A DNA stretch of 19,166 bases from an uncultured Eubacteriales bacterium (GCA_905202605.1 CAJKSU010000031.1:1-19166), one strand, 5' to 3'; shown: positions 1 to 7,971, counted from the first letter of the stretch. Numbers and translations: made by a program. The notes: generated by a model from the letters alone, not told the origin.

Positions 1-54
1 TTTTTGCATTCTCCGAAAAATAACAGCATTACGCTGATCATATAGATTATCACC

Positions 55-102
55 AAGGCCCCTGCATCCGTCGCTTATTGATTGGATACAGGGGCCTTTT
101 TT
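55..102 (+). terminator. Rho-independent terminator or leader attenuator
   Basis: A perfect 10-bp inverted repeat (AAGGCCCCTG at 55-64, CAGGGGCCTT at 89-98) is followed by a run of six T. The stem continues inward through ATCC/GGAT after one mismatch. It lies about 180 nt before the adhesin gene, so it either ends a transcript entering from the left or acts as an attenuator in the pilus-operon leader. No anti-terminator was recognised. The 180 bases after it hold no convincing gene. Confidence 0.85.
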
Positions 103-258
103 CGTTTAGGGCAGCACCACATAAATTGGCGGCGAGCATTCAGCCAGAGATTTTGCGCTGGAAAAAGGCAGTTTTTCGCTGGCATACTTTGTGTATGGCA
201 AGAAAAAATAACGAATTTCCGACGCAAAAGATTGGCTGTAGGCTGTCGACACATTTGT

Positions 259-281
259 GGGGGGCTACCCCCGGAAAGGAG
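259..281 (+). promoter_or_regulatory. G5/C5 hairpin directly before the adhesin ribosome site
   Basis: A run of six G (259-264) is separated by CTA from a run of five C (268-272), giving a 5-bp all-GC hairpin with a 3-4 nt loop. GGAAAGGAG (273-281) follows at once and is the Shine-Dalgarno sequence of the adhesin gene. A stem abutting the ribosome site could affect initiation, but no alternative pairing partner was identified. Confidence 0.4.
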
Positions 282-3200
282 TTGTTTCACACGAAGAATA
301 GAAACCATAAACGGCTCTTTGCCCTGCTGCTAGTATTCGCACTGGTCATCGGACTTCTGCCTAGCGTTCTAGCAGACAATGAACCAGGCACCGCAGAATC
401 CACAGCGGAAACGCTGGAGGAGTCCCCTCAGGAGGAATCGCCAGCCATTGCACCACCAACACAATCCATATTGGAATCAGACGAGGCCGTGGAAGATTCC
501 GAGGTGGAAACAGAAGATGCGGTGCCTACTTCCATGGACGGCGAAACCCTGACCCGCACGGACAACGGCGGTGTCATGCTGCTGGGTGGCGGCGGTACCA
601 TGGGGAAATCCACCTGCGTGACCTTTGCCGCCTACCAGTCCGCGCGATGGAAATGCCACCGCTACGAGGTGGACGGCTCACACAGCTATGGCCACTATTT
701 TTACACCAGCGAAATTGCCTACCACACCATCGACGGCGTGGACTCATATTGCATCGAGCCGAACACCACGTCCCTGGGTGGGCAGTATTACACATCGTAC
801 ACAGCAGACGAGGCCAGCAGTTCCTCCTACTGGCTTCTGGAATTGGACGACCTCCAGCGCAGTCACATTCAGAAGATCCTTGCCTTTGGCTATCCGCAGG
901 TGGACTACGGGTACAGCCGTCAGGTGCAGTACGCTGCCACGCAGGTACTGATCTGGGAGGTCGTATCTCACAGCCGCTACAACGCAGACATCAAATCTTG
1001 CACAGATTACGGTCTCTACCGCAATGTTTACGCCGTGCTGGGCGCAGATTTTCAGAGCTGCTACGACGGCATCCTGAACGCCATTTCTGTGTCTGACGGC
1101 ACGATTCCCAGCTTTGCGGGGGCCTCTCAGAGCGGCGCAAAATCCGTCACGCTAACCCTGAACAATTCCACCGGCTGCTATGAGGGCAGCGTTCGAGACA
1201 CGGCAGGCGTGCTCTCCCATTTTACCTTTTCGGCCTCTGGCGTGAACTTCTCCCAGAACGGCAGCACATTATATATCTCCGTTCCGGCGGCAAATGCGGA
1301 CGCCATCAAGGGGCAGACAATTACCGGCACTTCTGACCAGAAGCTCATGTCTACCAGCAATCCGACCATCTGGGAGAATCCAACCTACCAGACCGTCCTG
1401 ACCTCCGGCGGTGCGGATTATCTTCACGCATACATCAGTCTTACTTGGGAGGATGCGCCAAAGACCGGCAGTCTGGTGGTCAGCAAGGCAGTCAATTACG
1501 GATCATGGTCAGGCTTCACCTTCCGGCTGCACGGTACCAGCGACAAGGGAAATTCCGTGGATGTCACCGCCACCACCGGTTCTGATGGTAAGGCATACTT
1601 CAAGGATATTGAAATTGGCACCTATACGCTGGAAGAAGTGAACCCCGGTAACGCATACATCCTTCCCGAACCGCAAACCGTCACCATCCCCGGCAATGAC
1701 ATTGCTTATGCCACCGCGGAGAACGTCTGGAAGCATTGGCGAGCTACCATTACCAAGGTAGACGCTGACACTGGAAAATCTGCCCCACAGGGCGATGCCA
1801 CGCTGAACGGAGCGGAGTACACGCTATACAAGTCCGGCAAGGAAGTTGCCACGTATACCGTTTCCAACGGCGGCTTCACCACGGATTTGTTCCCATGCAC
1901 GACTGATGACGGCGTTTACACCCTCAAGGAAACGAAGGCACCCGCTGGCTACAAGCTGGACGAAACCGTGTACAAGCTGAAAACCAGCTATGACTACTAT
2001 TCCGATGCCGAAAACACGTTCTCTGTAACGGTCAGAGATCCCGTAATGTATGGCAAAATCCAGCTGACCAAGTACGCACTGAACACTGTCTCCGGGGACA
2101 AGCAGCCTGAGGACGGCGCTACGTTTACCGTGTACCTGAAATCTGCGGGCAGTTACGACAAGGCCAAGGACTCTGAACGGGACATCATCACCATTGGCAA
2201 GAATGGAAAAGGCACATCCAAGAGCTTACCCTATGGTGTTTACTGCGTCCAGCAGCGCACCGGCTGGGCCGGGTATGATCGGGACGAGACGGTTTACGAA
2301 GTCAGCATTTCCAAGGATGGTCAGACCGTGACGAAGGACAATTCTGGGCATGACCTGACCATCTACAACAACATTTGGACTGGCAAGCTGTCCATCCTCA
2401 AGGTGGACGGCGCGGACAATACGCCGCTGCCCGGTGCTGTATTCACGCTCACCGGCTCGGATGGCTCCGAAAGCACCTTGACCACTGGCAAGGACGGCAC
2501 TGTCACCTTTGAAAATCTGGTGTTCGGCGTCACTTATGTCTGGAAGGAAACGAAGGCACCCAAGGGCTATCTGCTGAGTGAGGACAACACCGGCATCTGG
2601 TCGGTGGAGGAACACGACGCGGAGATTCAATATACCGCCAAGGATGATCGCCGCCCCGGTTCCATCACCGTCACGAAGCAGAACACCGATGGTCAGCCGT
2701 TGTTCGGGGCTACTCTCCTGCTGGAGTACAAGGACGGCGATACCTGGAAGCCGGTGTATCACAGCGACAGCCTTGCCAAGGGCGGAACGTCTACTCAGGT
2801 AACCGACGGCAAGCTCGCCACGGATGAATCCGGTACCATCACCTTTGAAAATCTCTGGGCAGACGAGGAGATTCGGTATCGGCTGACCGAAATTGGGGTC
2901 CCCATTGCAGCCCAGCGCAGCGGGTGCAATGGGGAGAGGAGGAGCAGTGAAGTGAGCGAGGTTTTGGCTTTAGCCGGAAACGAGGGATGCGGAACTTGCG
3001 ACGACGACGCACCGGAGGGATATGAACTGCTGAAAGAGCCTGTTTTCGAGGGTACACTGCCAGTCAGCTATCCTGACGGTAAAGTGACTGCAACGCCCGA
3101 TGAAGTGATCGACGGCACGGCGTACTTCTACAATCTTCCCATCACTGTCCAGAATGGACATATCTATACGCTGCCCATGACTGGCGGAAGCGGCTTTCCC

Positions 3201-3311
3201 TTTGCAGGAGTTGGTGTTGTTGCCCTGCTGGTAGGACTGCTGCTCTTTGTGACTGTCAAATATCCAACCATTTTGAAAAATCTGAAACGGAGGATCACTC
3301 ATGAAAACTAA
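282..3311 (+). CDS. Thioester (Cys-Gln) surface adhesin with CnaB/SpaA repeats and LPMTG anchor
   Basis: Likely the tip or ancillary pilin of a sortase-assembled pilus, covalently attached to the cell surface. Numbered from TTG 282 (about 1009 aa), a basic segment and hydrophobic stretch ending PSVLA-DNE form a signal peptide. A thioester domain follows, with Cys157 in YCIEP and Gln221 in ATQVLIWE as the presumed bond-forming pair. Five SpaA/CnaB-type repeats start near residues 395, 486, 590, 701 and 792; several show the ETKAP-x-GY E-box. The C-terminus has LPMTG (964-968), a membrane helix and basic tail. The start is uncertain. GGAAAGGAG ends at 281; TTG 282 abuts it, while ACG 291 lies nine bases further on, where an ATG would be expected (ACG-KNRNHKRLF). 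An in-frame structured insert interrupts the last repeat. The stop overlaps the next gene by 11 nt, indicating coupled translation. Confidence 0.88.
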   Translation: MFHTKNRNHKRLFALLLVFALVIGLLPSVLADNEPGTAESTAETLEESPQEESPAIAPPTQSILESDEAVEDSEVETEDAVPTSMDGETLTRTDNGGVMLLGGGGTMGKSTCVTFAAYQSARWKCHRYEVDGSHSYGHYFYTSEIAYHTIDGVDSYCIEPNTTSLGGQYYTSYTADEASSSSYWLLELDDLQRSHIQKILAFGYPQVDYGYSRQVQYAATQVLIWEVVSHSRYNADIKSCTDYGLYRNVYAVLGADFQSCYDGILNAISVSDGTIPSFAGASQSGAKSVTLTLNNSTGCYEGSVRDTAGVLSHFTFSASGVNFSQNGSTLYISVPAANADAIKGQTITGTSDQKLMSTSNPTIWENPTYQTVLTSGGADYLHAYISLTWEDAPKTGSLVVSKAVNYGSWSGFTFRLHGTSDKGNSVDVTATTGSDGKAYFKDIEIGTYTLEEVNPGNAYILPEPQTVTIPGNDIAYATAENVWKHWRATITKVDADTGKSAPQGDATLNGAEYTLYKSGKEVATYTVSNGGFTTDLFPCTTDDGVYTLKETKAPAGYKLDETVYKLKTSYDYYSDAENTFSVTVRDPVMYGKIQLTKYALNTVSGDKQPEDGATFTVYLKSAGSYDKAKDSERDIITIGKNGKGTSKSLPYGVYCVQQRTGWAGYDRDETVYEVSISKDGQTVTKDNSGHDLTIYNNIWTGKLSILKVDGADNTPLPGAVFTLTGSDGSESTLTTGKDGTVTFENLVFGVTYVWKETKAPKGYLLSEDNTGIWSVEEHDAEIQYTAKDDRRPGSITVTKQNTDGQPLFGATLLLEYKDGDTWKPVYHSDSLAKGGTSTQVTDGKLATDESGTITFENLWADEEIRYRLTEIGVPIAAQRSGCNGERRSSEVSEVLALAGNEGCGTCDDDAPEGYELLKEPVFEGTLPVSYPDGKVTATPDEVIDGTAYFYNLPITVQNGHIYTLPMTGGSGFPFAGVGVVALLVGLLLFVTVKYPTILKNLKRRITHEN
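2895..3008 (+). repeat. 114-bp in-frame palindromic insert in the last CnaB repeat
   Basis: The last repeat reads LTEI, then about 38 unrelated residues rich in Gly, Ser, Glu and Cys, then APEGYELL. In the sister repeats a single Lys lies between ET and APxGY. The inserted DNA starts with a perfect 10-bp inverted repeat (CCCCATTGCA 2900-2909, TGCAATGGGG 2925-2934), with further pairing inside. A second weaker hairpin centres on GGCTTTAGCC near 2966-2975. Length is a multiple of three with no stop, so the adhesin frame survives. It looks like a small mobile palindromic element; exact ends are inferred from the protein repeat pattern. Confidence 0.6.
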
Positions 3312-5247
3312 CATTTTGAAACGACTCAGCGCCCTTGCCATGACTGCGGTCATGGCTTTTTCCATCTCCGGCGGCGTTTCTGCCGCCGATGCCACAACTG
3401 CAACCATCGACACCAGCCGTTCAACCTCCCTGACCCTGTACAAGTACGACCTGACCGGAGCCGAAAACGACGGCGTTTGGGACTCCCAGTCCTATGTGTC
3501 CACCGGGCTTGCGGATGAGCAGGTAAACACGGCTCTGAGCCAGTATGCCATTCAGGGCGTGGAGTTCAGCTATCGTAAGCTGGCAGATCTCAGCATTTAC
3601 AAGGGCACTGCGGCGGACGGTCATCAGGAAACCGTGCCGCTGTACGCCTTTACGGAGAACACCAAGACTGGAAGCACGGAGACCATAGACTTTCTCTCGG
3701 CCCTGGGGCTGACCACCAACGATGCCTACCGCACCGACCACGACGGCAAGCAGAATCGGGTCTGGTACTTCAAGAGCGATGTTTTGATCGAGGCCATGGA
3801 TCATGCGCTGACCAACAACTCCACCAGCACCAAGGATGCACTGGAGAAGTATATGGCGGCAAACGTTGGCACAGCTATGCCCGAAACCGATGAGAACGGC
3901 TACTCCAAGGTGGATGGTCTTGCTCAGGGGCTCTATCTCCTTGTGGAAACCCGTGTTCCGGAGAATGTCACCTCCACCACCGCACCCTTCCTTGTTTCAC
4001 TGCCCATGACCACCGTGGACGGCAGCACATGGAACTATGACCTGACGCTCTATCCCAAGAACGAGACCGGCAATCCAACGCTGGAGAAAACCGTCCGGGA
4101 GTCCAAAGCCGACACCGGAAAGAACGCTGGAAAGACTGACGATATTACCGACGGCTATCATCACACTGCCACGGCCTCGGACGGCGATGTGGTGGAATAC
4201 CAAGTGATCTCCACGCTGCCCACCATCACCAGCCCTGCCACAGCGCTGACCACCTACACCTTCGTGGACAATCTCTCCAAGGGCATCCAGTACAACAAAA
4301 ATGATGTGAAAATTGAGTTCTTCAAGGACACTGCCTGCAAGGATCGGGTGGCGGTTTGGATGGAGCAGGACGGCAAGTTCACTGCCAGCTACACGGATTA
4401 CAGCTCTGAATCCGGCAGCAGAATGACCATTTCCATGACAGCGGACGGCCTTGCGGAAATCAACGCCGCCACTACCGTCTATGATCCCGCCACCAGCCTG
4501 CTTCGTGGCTACAGCAACCTGACCATGCGGATCACCTACGCCTGCACCGTAAACAGCGACGCATCGGTGGTTTACGGCGATTCCGGCAATCCCAACGATG
4601 TTACCCTGACCTGGAAGCGCACCAATACCGAATACTATGACACCCTCACCGATGACTGCCATGTATACACCTACGGCCTTGACCTGACCAAGGAGTTCAG
4701 TGATAACAACGGGAATTTCGACAACGTGAAATTCCTTCTCAAGAATGCCACGGACAACTACTATGTACAGGCGGAACTGAATAAAACTGAGGGCATTTAC
4801 TACGTCACCGGACACACAGAAAAGGAGTCTGATGCCACCAAGTTCAGCCCCATGTCCGGTGAGGTGAACCACGGGAAAGTGCTGGTCAAGGGCCTGGAGG
4901 ATGACAGCTATGTAATCACCGAGGTGGCAACAGACAGCGGCTATACCCTCCTGAAAGAGAATATCACCGTGGATATTGTGTCCAACGACAGCGGAAAGGT
5001 CTGCGAGATTTGCGGTAAGGCACTGAAAACCGCCACTGCCAAGGTCAACGGCAAGGACGTTGCCATGACCGAGGACAACGGCAGCGTCAGCGCTCTGGTG
5101 CCCCTGACCGTTACCAACACCCGCGGGTTTGACCTGCCTAAGACTGGCGGCAAGGGCAATGCCCTGATCTATGGGCTGGGCATTGCGGCGCTGTTGACGG
5201 CTGGCGGCATCACTGTGTTCTATCTCCGCAAACGCCGCCATGGGTAA
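3301..5247 (+). CDS. SpaH/EbpB-type backbone pilin, LPKTG-anchored
   Basis: Major pilus shaft subunit exported by Sec and polymerised by the sortase encoded downstream. The 648-residue product begins with a signal peptide (MKTNILKRLSALAMTAVMAF..., likely cut near VSA-AD). It carries the pilin motif YPKN at 251-254, whose Lys253 is the expected nucleophile joining one subunit to the next. An E-box-like ITEVATDSGY with Glu541 points to an isopeptide-bonded CnaB domain. A CxxC pair (Cys568, Cys571) lies near the C-terminus. LPKTG (612-616), a hydrophobic helix and RKRRHG form the sorting signal. A good ribosome site (CGGAGG) precedes the ATG inside the end of the adhesin gene. It overlaps the sortase by 8 nt. 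Confidence 0.93.
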   Translation: MKTNILKRLSALAMTAVMAFSISGGVSAADATTATIDTSRSTSLTLYKYDLTGAENDGVWDSQSYVSTGLADEQVNTALSQYAIQGVEFSYRKLADLSIYKGTAADGHQETVPLYAFTENTKTGSTETIDFLSALGLTTNDAYRTDHDGKQNRVWYFKSDVLIEAMDHALTNNSTSTKDALEKYMAANVGTAMPETDENGYSKVDGLAQGLYLLVETRVPENVTSTTAPFLVSLPMTTVDGSTWNYDLTLYPKNETGNPTLEKTVRESKADTGKNAGKTDDITDGYHHTATASDGDVVEYQVISTLPTITSPATALTTYTFVDNLSKGIQYNKNDVKIEFFKDTACKDRVAVWMEQDGKFTASYTDYSSESGSRMTISMTADGLAEINAATTVYDPATSLLRGYSNLTMRITYACTVNSDASVVYGDSGNPNDVTLTWKRTNTEYYDTLTDDCHVYTYGLDLTKEFSDNNGNFDNVKFLLKNATDNYYVQAELNKTEGIYYVTGHTEKESDATKFSPMSGEVNHGKVLVKGLEDDSYVITEVATDSGYTLLKENITVDIVSNDSGKVCEICGKALKTATAKVNGKDVAMTEDNGSVSALVPLTVTNTRGFDLPKTGGKGNALIYGLGIAALLTAGGITVFYLRKRRHG

Positions 5248-5932
5248 GCGAATCATCCCTTTGGTACTGGCAGGGTGCATCTTTTTCGGAGGATGCACCC
5301 TGCTGGCCTACCCCAAGGTAAGCCAGTGGCTGAACAGTCTTCACCAGTCCGAGGTCATTGCGGACTATTCCAGCGCCGTGGAAGGTCTGGACGATGCGGA
5401 AGCCCAGAGAGAGCTAAAACGCGCCGAGGACTACAATGACCACCTGACGGAAACCGTGGAACTGGCTGATCCATTTGAAACGAAGCTCACAGAGAACGAC
5501 CAGTATCCCACACTGCTAAATTTCACCGCCGAAGGAGTTATGGGCTATATCGAAATTCCAAAGATCAATGTCCTGCTGCCCATTTACCACGGCGTATCTT
5601 CCGGTGTGCTCAGTAAAGGTATTGGGCACTTGCCGGAAACATCCCTGCCTGTTGGCGGAGAAAATACCCATTGCGTGCTGGCTGGACACAGCGGCATGAG
5701 CAACGCGCGGCTGTTCACCGACCTCCCAAAGCTTCAAAACGGGGATGTTTTCTACCTCCACATTTACAATAAAACCCTCACCTACACCGTGGATCAGGTC
5801 AAAAAGATGCTGCTAACGGACACCAGCGACCTGACTATCGTGGACGGAGGGGACTATGTGACCCTTGTGACCTGCGTGCCCATTGCGGTGAATAGTCACC
5901 GGCTGCTGGTCAGAGGGACGCGAACAGAATAA
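5240..5932 (+). CDS. Class C-like pilin sortase
   Basis: Transpeptidase that cuts the LPxTG motifs of the two upstream proteins and links pilins. The 230-residue product has one N-terminal membrane segment (about 5-24), a charged helical stretch, and ADPFE, which resembles the DPF/DPW lid of class C enzymes. The catalytic set is His150 (AGHSG), Cys212 (TLVTC) and Arg221 (SHRLLVRG); the Cys-Arg spacing of 9 is usual for pilin sortases. Unlike most class C sortases it stops right after VRGTRTE, with no C-terminal membrane helix, and no other frame downstream supplies one. Its ATG overlaps the pilin stop (ATGGGTAA), so pilin and sortase translation are probably coupled. A terminator follows 17 bases after the stop. 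Confidence 0.93.
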   Translation: MGKRIIPLVLAGCIFFGGCTLLAYPKVSQWLNSLHQSEVIADYSSAVEGLDDAEAQRELKRAEDYNDHLTETVELADPFETKLTENDQYPTLLNFTAEGVMGYIEIPKINVLLPIYHGVSSGVLSKGIGHLPETSLPVGGENTHCVLAGHSGMSNARLFTDLPKLQNGDVFYLHIYNKTLTYTVDQVKKMLLTDTSDLTIVDGGDYVTLVTCVPIAVNSHRLLVRGTRTE

Positions 5933-5949
5933 CGAATCAGAAACACTGG

Positions 5950-5980
5950 GGCGGAGATCTTCGGATTTCCGCCTCTTTTT
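5950..5980 (+). terminator. Rho-independent terminator of the pilus operon
   Basis: GGCGGAGAT (5950-5958) pairs with ATTTCCGCC (5965-5973), with one G-T wobble, around a six-base loop, followed by TCTTTTT. It lies just after the sortase stop and before the ribosome site of the next gene, so it separates the pilus operon from the replication-type gene. Confidence 0.85.
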
Positions 5981-6001
5981 GCGTACAGGAGGAAAAATAT
6001 C

Positions 6002-6838
6002 ATGGCTGTATTTCGAGTCGAAAAAACAAAGGATTTCACCATCATGAGCAACTACCACCTGCGGGACAAGAGCCTTTCCTTAAAAGCAAAGGGCTTGCTG
6101 TCCCAAATGCTGTCCCTGCCGGAGGAATGGGATTACACTCTGGCGGGGCTTGCCTGCATTAACAAGGAGAGCAAGGACGCTATCCGGTCAGCGGTGAACG
6201 AGCTGGAGCAGGCGGGGTATATCACTCGCCGCCAGACCACTACCGAGGGCGGGCGCTTTGGGTGCAACGAGTATCTGATCCGGGAGCGCCCGGTGTTGCC
6301 CTCTCCGTTGTCGGAAAATCCGACAACGGCTTCCACGCCGACGGAACTGCCGGTGTCGGAGAATCCAACGCAATTAAATACTCATCCATCCAAAACAGAA
6401 AAAGAAAAAACGGAATTATCCAATACCGATTCGTTTCCTTTGAAAAAGAACACGAACCGAAGCGAAGTGACAGCCGCAGAGATGGAGGCATATCGGAAAA
6501 TGATTTCTGGGAACATCTCCTATGACCTGCTTTGTCAGGAATACCCGCACCAGAGAGAGCAGTTGGAGGAAATTCTGGAGATCCTGGTGGAGACCGTCTG
6601 CACCACACGCCAGACTGTGCGGGTGGCAGGCAACAATTTTCCAACCGAAGTAGTCAAGGGGCGGCTCATGAAGCTCACCGCAGAGCACATCCGCTTTGTG
6701 CTGGGCTGTCTCAGCCGGAACACCACGAAGATCCGCAACATCCGGCAGTATCTTCTGACCACCTTGTACAACGCACCTACCACCATTGACAACTACTACG
6801 CCGCCATGGTCAGTCACGATCTGGCGGTTCAGACGTGA
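6002..6838 (+). CDS. Replication-initiator-like winged-helix protein with DUF6017-type C-terminus
   Basis: The 278-residue product has an N-terminal winged-helix region (about 1-85) of the kind found in element-borne replication or helix-turn-helix proteins (FRVEKTKDFTIMSNYHL; LSLKAKGLLSQMLSLP; SAVNELEQAGYITRRQ). A polar linker (about 95-155) holds an imperfect 15-residue repeat starting LSENPT and VSENPT. The C-terminal part (YDLLCQEYP...; IRNIRQYLLTTLYNAP; YYAAMVSHD) resembles DUF6017. Such proteins are common next to ssb and parM-like genes in clostridial conjugative elements. ATG 6002 has a strong ribosome site (ACAGGAGG). The role in element replication is inferred from family and context. 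Confidence 0.8.
   Translation: MAVFRVEKTKDFTIMSNYHLRDKSLSLKAKGLLSQMLSLPEEWDYTLAGLACINKESKDAIRSAVNELEQAGYITRRQTTTEGGRFGCNEYLIRERPVLPSPLSENPTTASTPTELPVSENPTQLNTHPSKTEKEKTELSNTDSFPLKKNTNRSEVTAAEMEAYRKMISGNISYDLLCQEYPHQREQLEEILEILVETVCTTRQTVRVAGNNFPTEVVKGRLMKLTAEHIRFVLGCLSRNTTKIRNIRQYLLTTLYNAPTTIDNYYAAMVSHDLAVQT
6305..6370 (+). repeat. Perfect palindrome plus a degenerate second copy inside the initiator-like gene
   Basis: CCGTTGTCGGA (6305-6315) and TCCGACAACGG (6319-6329) form an 11-bp perfect inverted repeat with a three-base spacer. A related site, GTCGGAGAATCCAAC, follows 45 bp later (6355-6369). Both lie in the variable linker of the protein. RepA_N-family initiators are known to carry their origin repeats inside the central part of their own gene, so these could be binding sites, though only two copies are visible. 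Confidence 0.5.
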
Positions 6839-6849
6839 AAGGAGATTCT

Positions 6850-6921
6850 ATGCTTAGTATTTTCGTAATTGGCCGTGTGGCCAATTACACCAGAAAAAGT
6901 CAGTACCCAGCGAGATATTAA
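6850..6921 (+). pseudogene. Stub resembling the start of an ssb gene
   Basis: A 23-codon frame with a good ribosome site (AAAGGAG, 8 bases before ATG) begins MLSIFVIGRVANYT and stops soon after. Single-stranded DNA-binding proteins of mobile elements begin much like this (a short hydrophobic strand, then IGR-hydrophobic), and ssb often follows initiator-type genes in such elements. The rest of the OB fold is absent, and the sequence loses resemblance after about codon 12. It is probably a remnant left when the minus-strand kinase cassette was acquired. A true short peptide cannot be excluded. Confidence 0.45.
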
Positions 6922-6922
6922 G

Positions 6923-6956
6923 ATAGCCCGCCAGCACTCCCATGCTGACAGGCTAT
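6923..6956. terminator. Hairpin beyond the 3' end of the minus-strand kinase gene
   Basis: ATAGCC (6923-6928) pairs with GGCTAT (6951-6956), and inside it CAGCA (6932-6936) with TGCTG (6943-6947), separated by 3-by-3 unpaired bases and a six-base loop. It lies 8 bases past the kinase stop. No long T-run follows on either strand, so it is a weak terminator or simply an mRNA-end hairpin. Confidence 0.45.
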
Positions 6957-6963
6957 TGTACAT

Positions 6964-7971
6964 TTATCTGGTATTTGTCACCCAAATATCCATTTCATCC
7001 CTGGTTGGGGCTTCAAACTCCGCGTTGATCTCCTGCATTTTTGCCGCATCAATTTGAAATTCGGCATAGCCTTCCGCAATTACCTCACGATTGCGGTCTG
7101 CAATATTCTGTGTCCAAGCAGAATCCGAAACATCCATGTAGCACCAGCGGGGCGTTATGCGCATATTCCGGAACACCTCGGAGACATACTGGCGCTCCCT
7201 TTTGCTCCAAAAGCCGAAGTCCAGCACCACATTTGCGCCGCATCGGGAAATATCTGCGGCAAGCTCATACAAACAATATTGCAGCTTGGGAATAAGACTG
7301 CTGTGAAGATTATTGAAGTAATCAAGCGCCAGCTGCTCCACAAAATCATCCTGCGACAGTAACATCGTATGCCCGTCCTTTAGCAGTGTTTTGGCATAGT
7401 GACTTTTTCCACTGGCAACTTTACCGCACAGTAGAAATACATCACCGGGCTTGCGTACATCCTGCCCGCGTGGAAGCAGGCTTGTTTGAGCAGAATCCGT
7501 AACCACAATGTCCATTTCAGACAGCGCAGGTGGTTGAAACTGTGCTTCTATTTTTGAGCGCAGTCCCACATCCACATAGTACGCTTGTTCCGTTCCTGCC
7601 ACGACTGACTGATTGCGCAGTCTGATATTACGTTCCCATGTTTGCTTGTCACAATCCATGTAAATCCACTGCATTGAAATTTGCATGGTGTGGAAATACT
7701 CCCGCACCTGTGCCCGTTCCTGCTCTGTCCAATAGCCGAAGTCTGTAATACTTGGGATATCACAATGAGCCAGCGCAGAAGCAATTTGATGCAAATAGTG
7801 TTCGACCCTCGGAACCAGCACCTCATGCGCATCTTCGATACAATCTAGTCCCGCTGTGAGCATAATGTGATCCACGGATAAAGTGACTGCCTGTAGCCGC
7901 TCTGCTAAATGACCGGCAAAGAACGTTTTACCGCTGCAAATCTTCCCACAAATAAGATATACCTTTTCCAT
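6964..7971 (-). CDS. Tandem-domain P-loop (AAA_33/zeta-like) ATPase or kinase
   Basis: The 335-residue product is two copies of one P-loop kinase-like domain, about 1-165 and 177-335. Each has a Walker A (GKICSGKT 9-16; GKVASGKS 183-190), an acidic-aromatic motif (TDFGYW 76-81; LDFGFW 250-255), a YMD strand (104-106; 278-280), an Arg-rich lid-like helix (TWERNIRLRN 111-120; AWTQNIADRN 285-294) and a closing EMDIVVT/EMDIWVT strand. This fits small AAA_33-type nucleotide kinases or phosphotransferases; the substrate is unknown. It may be a resistance or metabolite-modifying cargo enzyme, or a toxin-like kinase, but nothing here decides this. It runs against its neighbours, is visibly lower in GC, and has its own promoter and structured leader, all signs of separate acquisition. 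Start ATG 7971 has an AGGAGG site (7981-7976). Confidence 0.85.
   Translation of the reverse strand: MEKVYLICGKICSGKTFFAGHLAERLQAVTLSVDHIMLTAGLDCIEDAHEVLVPRVEHYLHQIASALAHCDIPSITDFGYWTEQERAQVREYFHTMQISMQWIYMDCDKQTWERNIRLRNQSVVAGTEQAYYVDVGLRSKIEAQFQPPALSEMDIVVTDSAQTSLLPRGQDVRKPGDVFLLCGKVASGKSHYAKTLLKDGHTMLLSQDDFVEQLALDYFNNLHSSLIPKLQYCLYELAADISRCGANVVLDFGFWSKRERQYVSEVFRNMRITPRWCYMDVSDSAWTQNIADRNREVIAEGYAEFQIDAAKMQEINAEFEAPTRDEMDIWVTNTR

Noticed and set aside
78..281. Upstream extension of the adhesin frame to TTG 78
   Set aside because: It would start inside the terminator hairpin, has no ribosome site and would put 68 residues before an otherwise normal signal peptide.
4999..5013. CxxC pair in the backbone pilin as a metal or disulfide site
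   Set aside because: Only two cysteines in a region that varies among pilins; not enough to claim a site.
3997..5298. 433-codon open frame on the minus strand
   Set aside because: Antisense shadow of the backbone pilin, which has clear pilin and sorting motifs on the + strand.
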